Source: Streptomyces viridiviolaceus (GTDB lineage Bacteria; Actinomycetota; Actinomycetes; Streptomycetales; Streptomycetaceae). From it: a stretch of DNA of 64,000 bases. Positions 17,074 to 25,529 of this stretch are shown one piece after another (position 1 is the stretch's first letter; every line of letters starts with the position of its first letter). The position numbers were made by a program, and so were the translations under genes. The notes under the pieces were generated by a model. It did not search any database. It was not told where the DNA came from and saw only the letters and a program-made list of their open reading frames with translations. Location: NCBI RefSeq assembly GCF_014650995.1, contig NZ_BMWA01000003.1:124001-188000 (forward strand). Reading direction: 5' to 3'.

Positions 17074-17946
17074 CTAACTCCCTGTACTCCGGTACGAACG
17101 AAGCCCCGCCCGCCACGCCAGACCGGCGAGCGCGCAGCACGCCACCGCGACCGCCGGCGGCGCGAACGCCACCCACGCCGGCAGGTCCAGCGGATAGGGC
17201 CGCTCCAGCACATGACTCGCCGGCAGCCAGTTCACGAAGGCCAGCGGCACCACGAACGTCACCCCCCGCACCAGCTCCCGCGCGAACACCGTCGGCGGGT
17301 ACTGCAGCAGCGTCGTACCGCCGTAGGTGAAGGCGTTGGACACCTCCGAGGCGTCCTGCGCCACGAACTGGAAGGCCGCCGCCGCCACGAACACCGCGCC
17401 GAAGATCCCGGCGCCGCTGACCAGCATCACCGGCATCAACAGCAGCTTCGCCGGCGTCCAGTCGATGTCCACGGTGGCCAGCGCGTAGCCGAGGACCAGC
17501 GCTCCCTGCGTGACCCGGCCCAGCCTGCGCAGCCCGAAACGGTCCGCGGCCACCTGCGCCAGCACCGGCGCCGGACGCACCAGCAGTGTGTCCAGCGTGC
17601 CGTCGCGCACCCGGCGCCCCAGCCGGTCCATCGAACCGATCGCCAGGTCGGCCAGCCCGAACGAGACGCTGGTCAGCCCGTACAGGAACGCGACCTCGCC
17701 CAGCGCGTAGCCGCCGAGCGCGTCGACACGCGAGAACATCAGCAAAATCGCCACGAAGTCCAGCGCGGTCGTCGCGAAGTTCCCGAGCGTGGTCAGCACG
17801 AACGAGGTCCGGTAGGCCATCGTCGACCGGATCCACATCGCGACGATCAGCCGGTAGGCACGCAGCCCCTCGGCGACCCGGCCACCCCGCTCCACCCTCC
17901 CCGCGGTCACCTCGGCCGCATCGGCGGCATCGACCACCTCAGCCAC
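17074..17946 (-). CDS. ABC transporter permease (COG3694 type)
   Basis: A 290-residue membrane protein with about six hydrophobic segments. It includes the characteristic GSMDRLGRRVRDGTLDTLLVRP cytoplasmic motif and VDALGGYALGEVAFLYGL. It is the second permease of an export-type ABC system. The chosen GTG start overlaps the stop of the preceding permease in the sequence GTGGCTGA, suggesting translational coupling. A GTG a few codons later is possible. Confidence 0.82.
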   Translation of the reverse strand: MAEVVDAADAAEVTAGRVERGGRVAEGLRAYRLIVAMWIRSTMAYRTSFVLTTLGNFATTALDFVAILLMFSRVDALGGYALGEVAFLYGLTSVSFGLADLAIGSMDRLGRRVRDGTLDTLLVRPAPVLAQVAADRFGLRRLGRVTQGALVLGYALATVDIDWTPAKLLLMPVMLVSGAGIFGAVFVAAAAFQFVAQDASEVSNAFTYGGTTLLQYPPTVFARELVRGVTFVVPLAFVNWLPASHVLERPYPLDLPAWVAFAPPAVAVACCALAGLAWRAGLRSYRSTGS

Positions 17947-18739
17947 CCTGCACCACCACCCGCCGCGTCGCCGCCGACTGCACCAGCCGCCCGACCGCCA
18001 GCAGCACCAGCGCCCAGCCCGCCTGGAACACGAACGTGCCCAGCGGATCGGCCTCGCCCAGCAGCACGTCCGCGGGCGCCTGCAGCATCGACGACCACGG
18101 CAGGGCCCGCACGACCTCACCGAGCGCCCCCGGGAAGACGTTCAGCGGCAGCAGCATCCCCGAACAGAAGAACCCCGCGAGCCACGCCATCTGCGTCACC
18201 CCCGTGCCGTCCATCAGCCAGAACGCCGAGAGCGCCACCAGGTACCGCAGCCCGAAGCTCACCATCGCCGCCAGCAGCACCGCGACCAGGAACGCCGCCC
18301 ACGCGGACGCCTCCCGCGGCAGCGCCACCGGGAAGAAAACCGCCCCGAACGCGAACGGCACCAGACCCCGGCCCAGCACCTGGAACAGCGCCCGGCCCAG
18401 ATCCGCCGCCAGCCACCACAGCTGCAGATCCGCCGGCCGGTACAGGTCGACCGCGATGTCACCCGTACGGATGCGCTCCATCAGCTCGTCCTCGAAACCA
18501 CCGCCCCCGATCGCCAGCGCCGCGAGCAGCGCCTGCCCCAGCCACACATAGGTGACGGCCTGCGCCTGGTCGTACCCGCCGAGCTGCGGTTTCGCGTCCC
18601 ACAGAGCCAGATAGGTGTAGACGAGGATCAGCCCGAAGACCGTGTTCGTGAACACCCCGGCCGCCGTCGCCGCCCGATACGTCGCGTACCGTCTGAATCC
18701 CCCCGCCGCGACGGCCGCGTACAACCGTCCCGAGCCCAC
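17939..18739 (-). CDS. ABC transporter permease (COG4587 type)
   Basis: A 266-residue membrane protein and partner of the next two genes. It contains GGFRRYATYRAATAAGVFTNTVFGLILVYTYLALW at the N terminus, GGGGFEDELMERIRTGDIAVDLYRP in the cytoplasmic loop and an AFWLMDGTGV segment, all typical of this exporter family. I start at the GTG preceded by AGGAGG at 9 bases; an ATG 22 codons earlier (18805) is the alternative, but its extra residues look like leader sequence. It is divergent from the penicillin-binding protein gene. Confidence 0.8.
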   Translation of the reverse strand: MGSGRLYAAVAAGGFRRYATYRAATAAGVFTNTVFGLILVYTYLALWDAKPQLGGYDQAQAVTYVWLGQALLAALAIGGGGFEDELMERIRTGDIAVDLYRPADLQLWWLAADLGRALFQVLGRGLVPFAFGAVFFPVALPREASAWAAFLVAVLLAAMVSFGLRYLVALSAFWLMDGTGVTQMAWLAGFFCSGMLLPLNVFPGALGEVVRALPWSSMLQAPADVLLGEADPLGTFVFQAGWALVLLAVGRLVQSAATRRVVVQGG

Positions 18740-18965
18740 ACCCACGGCCCTCCTCGTCCGCCCGGCACCGAAGCGCAGGAGCCTAGTGCGCCCGAGACGC
18801 GCCATGCCACGGAATTTCACGGCGCGATGCGGAATTTCACGGGTGTGCCGCTGACCGGGAACGGAACGCGTGATGCGAGAGTCTTCATCTGGGGGCGCAG
18901 AAGCGCACAAGGCAGTACAGGCCGTACGAGTCCCGTACGACGCGAAACAGGAGTCCGTGCACGAC

Positions 18966-21389
18966 ATGAGCGACGAGCCGCAGCCGCAGCAGCCGAACCG
19001 GGGCTGGGCGCCGGGAGAGCCACAGGCGGCAGGCACCCCGGGGGACGGGCGGCCGAAGAAGCCCAAGCGGCCCAGGCGCACCGGATGGCGCCGGCTGATC
19101 CCGACCTGGCGCGTGGTGCTGAGCACCTGCGTCCTCGCCGTCCTGCTGCTGGTCGGCGGCTTCTTCCTCGGCTACTCGCTGGTCCACATCCCGCCGGCCA
19201 ACGCGCTCGCCACCAAGGAGAGCAACGTCTACCTGTACGCCGACGGCAGCGTCCTCGCCCGCGACGGCGAGGTCAACCGGGAGAGCGTCGACCTCGCCCG
19301 GATCTCCAAGGACGCCCAGCACGCCGTCCTGGCCGCCGAGGACCGCGACTTCTACACCGAGTCCGCCATCGACCCGGGGGCGATGGTCCGGGCCGCCTGG
19401 AACACCGCGACCGGCAAGGGCAAGCAGTCCGGCTCCACGATCACCCAGCAGTACGTCAAGAACTACTACCTGGCCCAGGAGCAGACCGTCACCCGCAAGG
19501 TGAAGGAGTTCTTCATCTCGATCAAGCTCGACCGGGAGAAGAGCAAGGACGAGATCCTGGAGGGCTACCTCAACACCAGCTTCTTCGGCCGCAACGCCTA
19601 CGGCATCCAGGCCGCCGCCCAGGCCTACTACGGCGTCGACGCCACCGAGCTCACCGCCGCCCAGGGCGCGTACCTCGCCTCCCTGCTGAACGCGCCCAGC
19701 GAGTACGACGTCGTCGCCCACCCCGAGAACAAGCCCGCCGCCCAGGCCCGCTGGAACTACGTCCTGGACGGCATGGTCAAGAAGGGCTGGCTCGCCCAGT
19801 CCGAACGGGCCGGCCTGACGTTCCCCATGCCGAAGGAGACCACCGTCTCCACCGGCATGTCCGGACAGCGCGGCTACGTCGTCCGCATCGTCAAGGACTA
19901 CCTGATCAAGAACAAGATCGTCGCCGAGGACGAGCTCGACCGGGGCGGCTACCGCATCACCACCACCCTGCAGAAGGACAAGCAGGACGCCTTCGTCAAG
20001 GCCGTCGACGACAAGCTCATGTCCCAGCTGGACCAGAAGAACCGCAAGGTCGACACCTACGTCCGCGCCGGCGGCGCCTCCGTCGACCCCAAGACCGGCA
20101 AGGTCGTCGCGATGTACAACGGCATCGACTACGTCAAGCAGTACACGCCCAACGCCACCCGCCGCGACTTCCAGGTCGGCTCGACCTTCAAGCCGTTCGT
20201 GTTCACCTCGGCCGTGGAGAACCACTCCCAGACCCAGGACGGCCGCATGATCAACCCGAACACGATCTACGACGGCACCAGCGAACGCCCCGTCCAGGGC
20301 TGGACCGGCACCGTCTACGCCCCGGAGAACGAGGACCACCACGACTACGGCGACATCCCCGTCCGCGAGGCCACCGACAAGTCCGTGAACGCCGTGTACG
20401 CGCAGATGGCCGTCGACGTCGGCCCCGACCGGGTCAAGCAGACCGCCATCGACCTCGGACTGCCCGCCGACACCCCCGAGATGCCGGAAGGCCCCGCCAT
20501 CGCCCTCGGCACGGCCACGGCCAGCGCCCTGGACATGGCCGAGGCCTACGCCACGCTCGCCAACCACGGCAGGCACGGCACGTACACGCTGGTGGAGAAG
20601 GTCACCAAGGACGGCAACGAGGTCGTGGAGCTGCCGGAACGGCAGGAGCGGCAGGCCGTCAGCCGCGAGGCCGCCGACACCACCACCGCCGTCCTGCGCG
20701 GCGTCGTCCAGAACGGCACCGCCACCGCCGCCCAGGCCGCCGGCCGCCCGGCCGCCGGCAAGACCGGCACCGCCGAGGAGGACACCGCCGCCTGGTTCGC
20801 CGGCTACACCCCCGACCTCGCCACGGTCGTCGCCGTCATGGGCCAGGACCCCGTCACCGCCGCCCACAAGTCGCTGTACGGCGCGATGGGCCTGTCCCGC
20901 ATCAACGGCGGCGGCGCGCCCGCCGAGATCTGGGCGCAGTACACCCGGGACGCCCTCGAGGGCGAACCCGTCACCGACTTCGACCTCCAGCTCCAGGCCG
21001 GCGCCAACGCCTCCCAGGCCCCGTCCGCCGGCGCCTCCGACGACACGGGCACCGGCGACAACCGCGACGAGGACGACACCGACCGGGACGGCACCACCGG
21101 CGGCGAGGACACAGCAACCGCCACCCCGGGACAGACCGGCGGCGCAAGCACCGAGCCGGGCGACACGGCCGGCGGCGACACGGGCGGCGACACCGCGACC
21201 GGCGGCCCGGCCACGGGCGGCGCCAGCACCGAGCCCGGCCCCGGCGGCGGCGACGGCGGCGGCGGCGGGGACACCTCGTCCGACGGCGGCACGACGGAGG
21301 GCGGCGACACCAGCGGCGCGGGCGGCGGCGGCACGGACACCGGGACGACGGCCGGCGGCGGAATCCCGATCGCGCCCCGCCTCCAGTGA
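18966..21389 (+). CDS. Bifunctional penicillin-binding protein (GT51 transglycosylase / transpeptidase)
   Basis: 807 residues that polymerise and cross-link peptidoglycan outside the membrane. A Lys/Arg-rich cytoplasmic tail precedes one membrane helix (about 49-70). The GT51 domain has the catalytic glutamate in LAAEDRDFYTE (about E125), then GSTITQQYVKNYYL and RKVKEFFISIKLDREKSK. The transpeptidase domain shows SxxK in GSTFKPFV, SxN in KSVNAVYA and KTG in AGKTGTAEE. The last 120 or so residues are a low-complexity Gly/Thr/Asp/Pro tail, likely wall-spanning. AGGAG lies about 12 bases before the ATG. An upstream in-frame ATG at 18870 is less likely. Confidence 0.93.
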   Translation: MSDEPQPQQPNRGWAPGEPQAAGTPGDGRPKKPKRPRRTGWRRLIPTWRVVLSTCVLAVLLLVGGFFLGYSLVHIPPANALATKESNVYLYADGSVLARDGEVNRESVDLARISKDAQHAVLAAEDRDFYTESAIDPGAMVRAAWNTATGKGKQSGSTITQQYVKNYYLAQEQTVTRKVKEFFISIKLDREKSKDEILEGYLNTSFFGRNAYGIQAAAQAYYGVDATELTAAQGAYLASLLNAPSEYDVVAHPENKPAAQARWNYVLDGMVKKGWLAQSERAGLTFPMPKETTVSTGMSGQRGYVVRIVKDYLIKNKIVAEDELDRGGYRITTTLQKDKQDAFVKAVDDKLMSQLDQKNRKVDTYVRAGGASVDPKTGKVVAMYNGIDYVKQYTPNATRRDFQVGSTFKPFVFTSAVENHSQTQDGRMINPNTIYDGTSERPVQGWTGTVYAPENEDHHDYGDIPVREATDKSVNAVYAQMAVDVGPDRVKQTAIDLGLPADTPEMPEGPAIALGTATASALDMAEAYATLANHGRHGTYTLVEKVTKDGNEVVELPERQERQAVSREAADTTTAVLRGVVQNGTATAAQAAGRPAAGKTGTAEEDTAAWFAGYTPDLATVVAVMGQDPVTAAHKSLYGAMGLSRINGGGAPAEIWAQYTRDALEGEPVTDFDLQLQAGANASQAPSAGASDDTGTGDNRDEDDTDRDGTTGGEDTATATPGQTGGASTEPGDTAGGDTGGDTATGGPATGGASTEPGPGGGDGGGGGDTSSDGGTTEGGDTSGAGGGGTDTGTTAGGGIPIAPRLQ

Positions 21390-21410
21390 GGCCCGCGACG
21401 GGCCCGTGGA

Positions 21411-21731
21411 TCAGTGACCCGAGGTCGCCTTCAGACCCACCACGGCGACCAGCAGCAGACAGATGAAGAAGATCCGGGCGGCGGTCGCCGGCTCACCCAG
21501 CACCACCATGCCGAGCACCGCCGCACCGGCCGCACCGATCCCCACCCACACGCCGTAGGCGGTACCGATGGGCAGCGTCCGGGCGGCGTACGACAGCAGC
21601 ACCATGCTCGCGACGATCCCGGCACCGGTGAGCAGACTCGGCACGAGCCGCGTGAAACCGTCGGTGTACTTCATCCCGATCGACCAGCCGACCTCCAGCA
21701 GACCGGCGACGACGAGCAGAACCCACGCCAT
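21411..21731 (-). CDS. sugE: Small multidrug resistance family exporter, Gdx/SugE subtype
   Basis: A 106-residue, four-helix membrane protein. The catalytic glutamate is in LLEVGWSIGMKYTDGFTRL, whose sequence is that of the SugE/Gdx guanidinium exporters rather than the EmrE drug exporters. LPIGTAYGVWVGIGAAGAA and the GLK C terminus also match SugE. These proteins exchange protons for guanidinium. The function is strongly supported by a guanidine-III riboswitch-like RNA at 21768-21811 in its leader. The ATG has GCGGAGG upstream. Confidence 0.92.
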   Translation of the reverse strand: MAWVLLVVAGLLEVGWSIGMKYTDGFTRLVPSLLTGAGIVASMVLLSYAARTLPIGTAYGVWVGIGAAGAAVLGMVVLGEPATAARIFFICLLLVAVVGLKATSGH

Positions 21732-21767
21732 GACAGGCACCTCCGCGTGAACGAACGAAACGGTGGT

Positions 21768-21811
21768 GCGTCGTCTTTTCCTTGAACCCGGTACGGCGCG
21801 TCTCGTCGGGT
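21768..21811 (-). ncRNA. Probable guanidine-III riboswitch
   Basis: Read on the minus strand the leader contains, in order, CCCG, ACGAG, GCGCCGTACC, GGG, GGA and AAGACG followed by ACGC. This is the order and spacing of the guanidine-III pseudoknot known from Thermobifida fusca. The outer stem here is CCCG/CGGG where that RNA has CCGG/CCGG, a compensatory change. One pseudoknot pair would be C-A. It precedes a guanidinium exporter gene, the expected target, with the ribosome binding site about 30 bases further on. Confidence 0.8.
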
Positions 21812-21838
21812 GCCTCCAAGGTAGCAAAGGAAGCACAA

Positions 21839-21868
21839 AGGGGCTGGTGACGCCGGTCACCAGCCCCT
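21839..21868 (-). terminator. Terminator after the GroES-like gene
   Basis: GGGGCTGGTGAC (21840-21851) pairs perfectly with GTCACCAGCCCC (21856-21867), extended by an A-T pair, around a 4-base loop. It lies 14 bases past the stop of the minus-strand GroES-like gene and upstream of the riboswitch. Confidence 0.85.
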
Positions 21869-21881
21869 CTTCGTCGTTGCC

Positions 21882-22238
21882 CTACAGATACAGCCCGGTC
21901 GAGTCCTCCGACCCCTCGAAGCGGTCCGCGGCCACGGCGTGCAGATCACGCTCGCGCATGAGCACGTACGCGACACCGCGCACCTCGACCTCCGCACGGT
22001 CCTCCGGATCGAACAGAACCCGGTCACCCGGCTCCACGGTCCGTACGTTCTGCCCCACCGCGACGACCTCGGCCCAGGCCAGCCGTCGGCCGACCGCCGC
22101 CGTGGCGGGGATCAGGATGCCGCCCCCGGAACGCCGCTCGCCCTCGCTGGTGTCCTGCCGCACGAGTACACGGTCGTGCAGCATGCGGATGGGCAGCTTG
22201 TCGTGCTGGGTGCTGTGGTCGTTTCTCTTGGCGCTCAC
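21882..22238 (-). CDS. GroES-like co-chaperonin family protein
   Basis: 118 residues with the Cpn10 fold signature: MLHDRVLVRQDTSEGERRSGGGILIPATA is the mobile-loop region, followed by VGQNVRTVEPGDRVLFDPEDRAEVEVRGVAYVLMRERDLHAV. It has an extra N-terminal arm of about 18 residues and a longer C terminus than true GroES. No groEL is adjacent, so it is probably a paralogue rather than the main co-chaperonin. Its role is not known. Confidence 0.83.
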   Translation of the reverse strand: MSAKRNDHSTQHDKLPIRMLHDRVLVRQDTSEGERRSGGGILIPATAAVGRRLAWAEVVAVGQNVRTVEPGDRVLFDPEDRAEVEVRGVAYVLMRERDLHAVAADRFEGSEDSTGLYL

Positions 22239-22261
22239 GCCCTGAACCTACCTGCCTCGTC

Positions 22262-22591
22262 TCAGCCCTTGCGCCGCCGGGTACCGAGGGCGAGCAGCCC
22301 CACCACCCCGACGACCACGAGAGCCACCGGCACGACCCGCTCGAGCCGAGGGGCGCCCCCCTCGTCGACGAACCGCGACTTCACATCGCTGACCACACGG
22401 TTGACCTCGACGTACGCCCGCCCGAGGGTGTGATCGATGTTCGAGGCGACCTTGGCCTTCGCGTCACCAATGATCGTCTTGGGGTGCACCCGCACCCCGA
22501 TCTCGTCCAGCGTCTCGGCCAGCACCTCGCGGCGGCGCCTGATGTCCGCCTCGATCTGCGCCGGGGTTCTCGTGTCCGACGTGTCCGCCAC
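22262..22591 (-). CDS. DUF3618 domain-containing membrane protein
   Basis: 109 residues. The N-terminal TPAQIEADIRRRREVLAETLDEI helix is the DUF3618 signature. A middle amphipathic region follows, then one C-terminal membrane helix (VVPVALVVVGVVGLLAL) ending in RRRKG. The start is a GTG with GGAGG about 7 bases upstream. Function is unknown. It is divergent from bcp. Confidence 0.82.
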   Translation of the reverse strand: MADTSDTRTPAQIEADIRRRREVLAETLDEIGVRVHPKTIIGDAKAKVASNIDHTLGRAYVEVNRVVSDVKSRFVDEGGAPRLERVVPVALVVVGVVGLLALGTRRRKG

Positions 22592-22685
22592 CGTACGGCC
22601 TCCGATGTGAAGCTGATGCTGTTCGGGACAGTCTGTCAGCTCCACGCCGGGCCGCACCGTCAGGACCCCCGGTTACGCTAGATCG

Positions 22686-23153
22686 ATGAGCGAGCGACTC
22701 CAGCCCGGGGACGTGGCCCCCGCCTTCACCCTCCCGGACGCCGACGGCAACGAGGTGTCCCTGTCCGACCACAAGGGCCGCAAGGTCATCGTCTACTTCT
22801 ACCCGGCGGCCCTCACCCCCGGCTGCACGAAGCAGGCGTGCGACTTCACCGACAACCTCGAGCTCCTGGCCGGCGCCGGCTACGACGTCATCGGCATCTC
22901 CCCCGACAAGCCGGAGAAGCTGGCCAAGTTCCGCGAGACCGAATCCCTGAAGGTCACCCTGCTCGCCGACCCGGAGAAGAAGGTCCTCGACGCCTACGGC
23001 GCCTTCGGCGAGAAGAAGAACTACGGCAGGACCTACATGGGCGTCATCCGCTCCACGGTGATCGTGGACAAGGACGGCAAGGTCGAACGCGCCCTGTACA
23101 ACGTCCGCGCGACGGGCCACGTCGCCAAGATCATCAAGGACCTCGGCATCTGA
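22686..23153 (+). CDS. bcp: Thioredoxin-dependent thiol peroxidase (Bcp/PrxQ)
   Basis: A 155-residue cytosolic peroxiredoxin that reduces hydroperoxides. The peroxidatic cysteine is C47 in LTPGCTKQACDF and the resolving cysteine is C52, the 4-residue spacing typical of atypical PrxQ enzymes. GISPDKPEKLAKFRE and YGRTYMGVIRSTVIVDKDGKV are further family motifs. Length is normal. A hairpin terminator lies just after it. Confidence 0.94.
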   Translation: MSERLQPGDVAPAFTLPDADGNEVSLSDHKGRKVIVYFYPAALTPGCTKQACDFTDNLELLAGAGYDVIGISPDKPEKLAKFRETESLKVTLLADPEKKVLDAYGAFGEKKNYGRTYMGVIRSTVIVDKDGKVERALYNVRATGHVAKIIKDLGI

Positions 23154-23160
23154 CGGCGCC

Positions 23161-23184
23161 GCCCGGCCAGTAGCATGGCCGGGC
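23161..23184 (+). terminator. Terminator after bcp
   Basis: GCCCGGCCA (23161-23169) pairs perfectly with TGGCCGGGC (23176-23184) around a 6-base loop. It separates bcp from the tRNA gene that begins 12 bases later. Confidence 0.75.
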
Positions 23185-23195
23185 AGCAGCCTCGG

Positions 23196-23282
23196 GCGGC
23201 CGTGGTGGAATTGGCAGTCACGCTGGGTTTAGGTCCCAGTGGGGTAACTCCCGTGAGGGTTCGAGTCCCTCCGGCCGCACCA
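23196..23282 (+). tRNA. tRNA-Leu (anticodon UAG)
   Basis: A 7-bp acceptor stem (GCGGCCG with CGGCCGC), the anticodon stem CTGGG/CCCAG around TTTAGGT (anticodon TAG), a long variable arm as expected for leucine, a T loop GGTTCGAGTCC and an encoded CCA. All elements of a class II tRNA are present. No integrase lies beside it. Confidence 0.95.
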
Positions 23283-23299
23283 GTCTTCTTCTCGATGGC

Positions 23300-23902
23300 T
23301 CAGCCCAGCAGCTCCCGCACCACCGGCACCAGCGCCCGGAACGCCTTGCCGCGGTGGCTGATCGCGTTCTTCTCCTCCGCCGTCAGTTCCGCGCAGGTGC
23401 GGGTCTCGCCGTCCGGCTGGAGGATCGGGTCGTAACCGAAGCCGCCCGTGCCGGCGGGTTCGTGGCGCAGCACACCCCTCAGTTGGCCCTCGACCACGCG
23501 CTCGGTGCCGTCGGGCAGCGCGAGCGCCGCCGCGCAGGCGAAGTGGGCGCCCCGGTGTTCCTCCGCGATGTCGGCGATCTGGGCCAGGAGCAGGTCCAGG
23601 TTGGCCTTGTCGTCGCCGTGGCGGCCGGCCCAGCGGGCGGAGAAGATGCCGGGGGCGCCGTTCATGACGTCGACGCAGAGGCCGGAGTCGTCGGCGACCG
23701 CCGGGAGGCCGGTGGCCCGGGCGAGGGCGTGGGCCTTGAGGAGGGCGTTCTCGGCGAAGGTGACGCCGGTTTCCTTGACGTCGGGGATGTCGGGGTAGGC
23801 GTCGGCGCCGACGAGTTCGTGGGGCAGCCCGGCGTCGGCGAGGATCGCCCTGAGTTCGGTGATCTTTCCGGCGTTGCGGGTGGCGAGGATCAAGCGGGTC
23901 AT
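23300..23902 (-). CDS. rdgB: Non-canonical purine NTP pyrophosphatase (RdgB/HAM1)
   Basis: Hydrolyses dITP, ITP and XTP to monophosphates to keep damaged purines out of nucleic acids. The 200-residue protein has the opening LILATRNAGKITELRAIL, the metal-binding region TFAENALLKAHALARATGLPAVADDSGLCVD, GTGGFGYDPILQP, and the C-terminal SHRGKAF. The start is set at the ATG next to the conserved first strand. The open frame runs 19 codons further without similarity. Confidence 0.95.
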   Translation of the reverse strand: MTRLILATRNAGKITELRAILADAGLPHELVGADAYPDIPDVKETGVTFAENALLKAHALARATGLPAVADDSGLCVDVMNGAPGIFSARWAGRHGDDKANLDLLLAQIADIAEEHRGAHFACAAALALPDGTERVVEGQLRGVLRHEPAGTGGFGYDPILQPDGETRTCAELTAEEKNAISHRGKAFRALVPVVRELLG

Positions 23903-23955
23903 GGGGTCCAGTATTCCGGGGACGGCAGGCGGCCTGGGCACCCCGTCGCCGCCGT

Positions 23956-25335
23956 TCACAGTCGGGCCGGTGCCGCGCCCTTCAGCGCGTCCAGGTCGAT
24001 GGCCTCGGCCATCCGGGCGTAGCCCTTGTCGCTGGGGTGCAGGTTGTCGCCGCAGTCGTAGTCGGAGCGGAGCCGGCGCGGGTCGTACGGGTCGCGCAGG
24101 GCCTTGTCGAAGTCGACGACGGCGTCGAAGACGCGGCCGGCGCGGATCTCGGCGTTGACTTCCTGGCGCATGGTCTCGCGGGCGTCGGTGTAGCCGCGGG
24201 TGCCGCCGAAGGGCGTCACGGTGGCCCCGACGACTTTGAGTCCGCGGGCGTGTGCCTGGTCGACCAGGGTGCGCAGGCCGTCGAGGATGGAGTCCCGGTC
24301 GGCGAGTTCGGGGCTGTGGAGGATGTCGTTGACGCCGAGGCAGATGATGACGACCTTGGCGTTCGTGCGGCCGAGCACGTCGCGTTCGAAGCGGATGAGG
24401 CCGCTCTGGTTGTCGGCGGGCCGTCCGCGGCCGCTGGTGAGGATGCGGTTGCCGCTGATGCCTTGGTTGACGACGCTGTAGCGGGGTGCGTCCCGTCCGT
24501 CCTCGGCGGCGTCGCGCAGGCGTGCGGCGAGGAAGTCGGTCCAGCGGTGGTTGGCGTTCATGGTGGAGCCGAAGCCGTCGGTGATCGAGTCGCCGATGGC
24601 GACGGCGGTCCCGGCCGCCTCGTGGCTCAGCAGGTCCAGTGCGGTCAGGTAGCGCCAGTACGGGGTCTGCCGGGTGTAGGCGGCGGCGGTGGTGTCCTGG
24701 GTGCGGTCGCCGACGGCGACGTAGCTGGTCTGCCGGGCGTGCGGGTGGTAGGTGACCGGGCCGGAGCGGGTGGGGGAGTAGGTGGTGACCAGGACGTCGG
24801 CGCCGTGCGGGACGGTGATGCGGGTGGCGTCGCTCGTCGCGTGTCCGCCCGCCGGGATGACGACGCGGGGGCTGCCGCCGAAGGTGAGCCGGCGCATGCT
24901 GTGGGCGGCCGCGGCGGCGGTGCCGGTGCCGTCGGACAGGGCGATGGAGGCGTGTGTGATGGTCAGGGGCGACTGGCCGTAGAGGTTGGACAGGGTGATC
25001 CGGGCACTCGTACCGCCGACGCCGGTGTGGACGACGTTGCGCACGGAGCGGCCCGCCATGCCGGTCGTCTCGGTGCCCGGTTCCGCGGCTGCCGGGGAGG
25101 TGGACCAGGCGCCGACCCAGGTGCCGGTGGAGGCGGGTGCGGCGTCGTTGTGCGGCTGGCGGCTGCCGGCGAGCGGTGTGTGGCCCTTGGCACCGTCGTC
25201 GGCCGCCACTCCGGCGTATATGGCGGCGGACACGGCCACGATCAGTGCGACGATCGCGGCCAGCAGGGCGCGGTGCTTGGCGGCGGGTACCCCCGCGGGG
25301 GAATCCCCCGCACCCGCGTCATGACCCCTGGTCAT
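23956..25335 (-). CDS. Secreted or membrane-anchored SGNH/GDSL hydrolase
   Basis: 459 residues. An N-terminal hydrophobic helix (LLAAIVALIVAVSAAIYAGVA) serves as signal peptide or anchor. After a linker comes a beta-rich N-terminal module (SVRNVVHTGVGGTSARITLSNLYGQ). The SGNH domain has block I AIGDSITDGFG with the nucleophile serine, block II NQGISGNRI, block III GVNDI and the final DNLHPSDKGY with catalytic Asp and His. Homologues are lipases, esterases or sugar deacetylases. It is divergent from the DUF445 gene. Confidence 0.88.
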   Translation of the reverse strand: MTRGHDAGAGDSPAGVPAAKHRALLAAIVALIVAVSAAIYAGVAADDGAKGHTPLAGSRQPHNDAAPASTGTWVGAWSTSPAAAEPGTETTGMAGRSVRNVVHTGVGGTSARITLSNLYGQSPLTITHASIALSDGTGTAAAAAHSMRRLTFGGSPRVVIPAGGHATSDATRITVPHGADVLVTTYSPTRSGPVTYHPHARQTSYVAVGDRTQDTTAAAYTRQTPYWRYLTALDLLSHEAAGTAVAIGDSITDGFGSTMNANHRWTDFLAARLRDAAEDGRDAPRYSVVNQGISGNRILTSGRGRPADNQSGLIRFERDVLGRTNAKVVIICLGVNDILHSPELADRDSILDGLRTLVDQAHARGLKVVGATVTPFGGTRGYTDARETMRQEVNAEIRAGRVFDAVVDFDKALRDPYDPRRLRSDYDCGDNLHPSDKGYARMAEAIDLDALKGAAPARL

Positions 25336-25529
25336 GCTGTGCTGTTCTCCTCGGGCGAGGGGAGCCCGAGGCTCCGGTCCGATGGCCCCATGATGCGTCA
25401 CGGGCCGGGGAAAGACCGCGGGACCCCCGGGCATTCCCCCGTCCGGACAGACGCCGGGAACTTGTGTTCCGTTCCAGGAGTCGGTCAGGAAGGGACAATG
25501 TGTGAGGGATCGTCGAACGGGTGGAGCGG

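Noticed and set aside
18885..20867. A 660-codon open frame antisense to the penicillin-binding protein
   Set aside because: Composition is that of codon-shadow sequence and the sense strand has complete PBP motifs.
23196..23282. tRNA-Leu as an integration site of a mobile element
   Set aside because: Both sides hold housekeeping genes (bcp, rdgB), no integrase is near, and I saw no repeat of the tRNA 3' end nearby.
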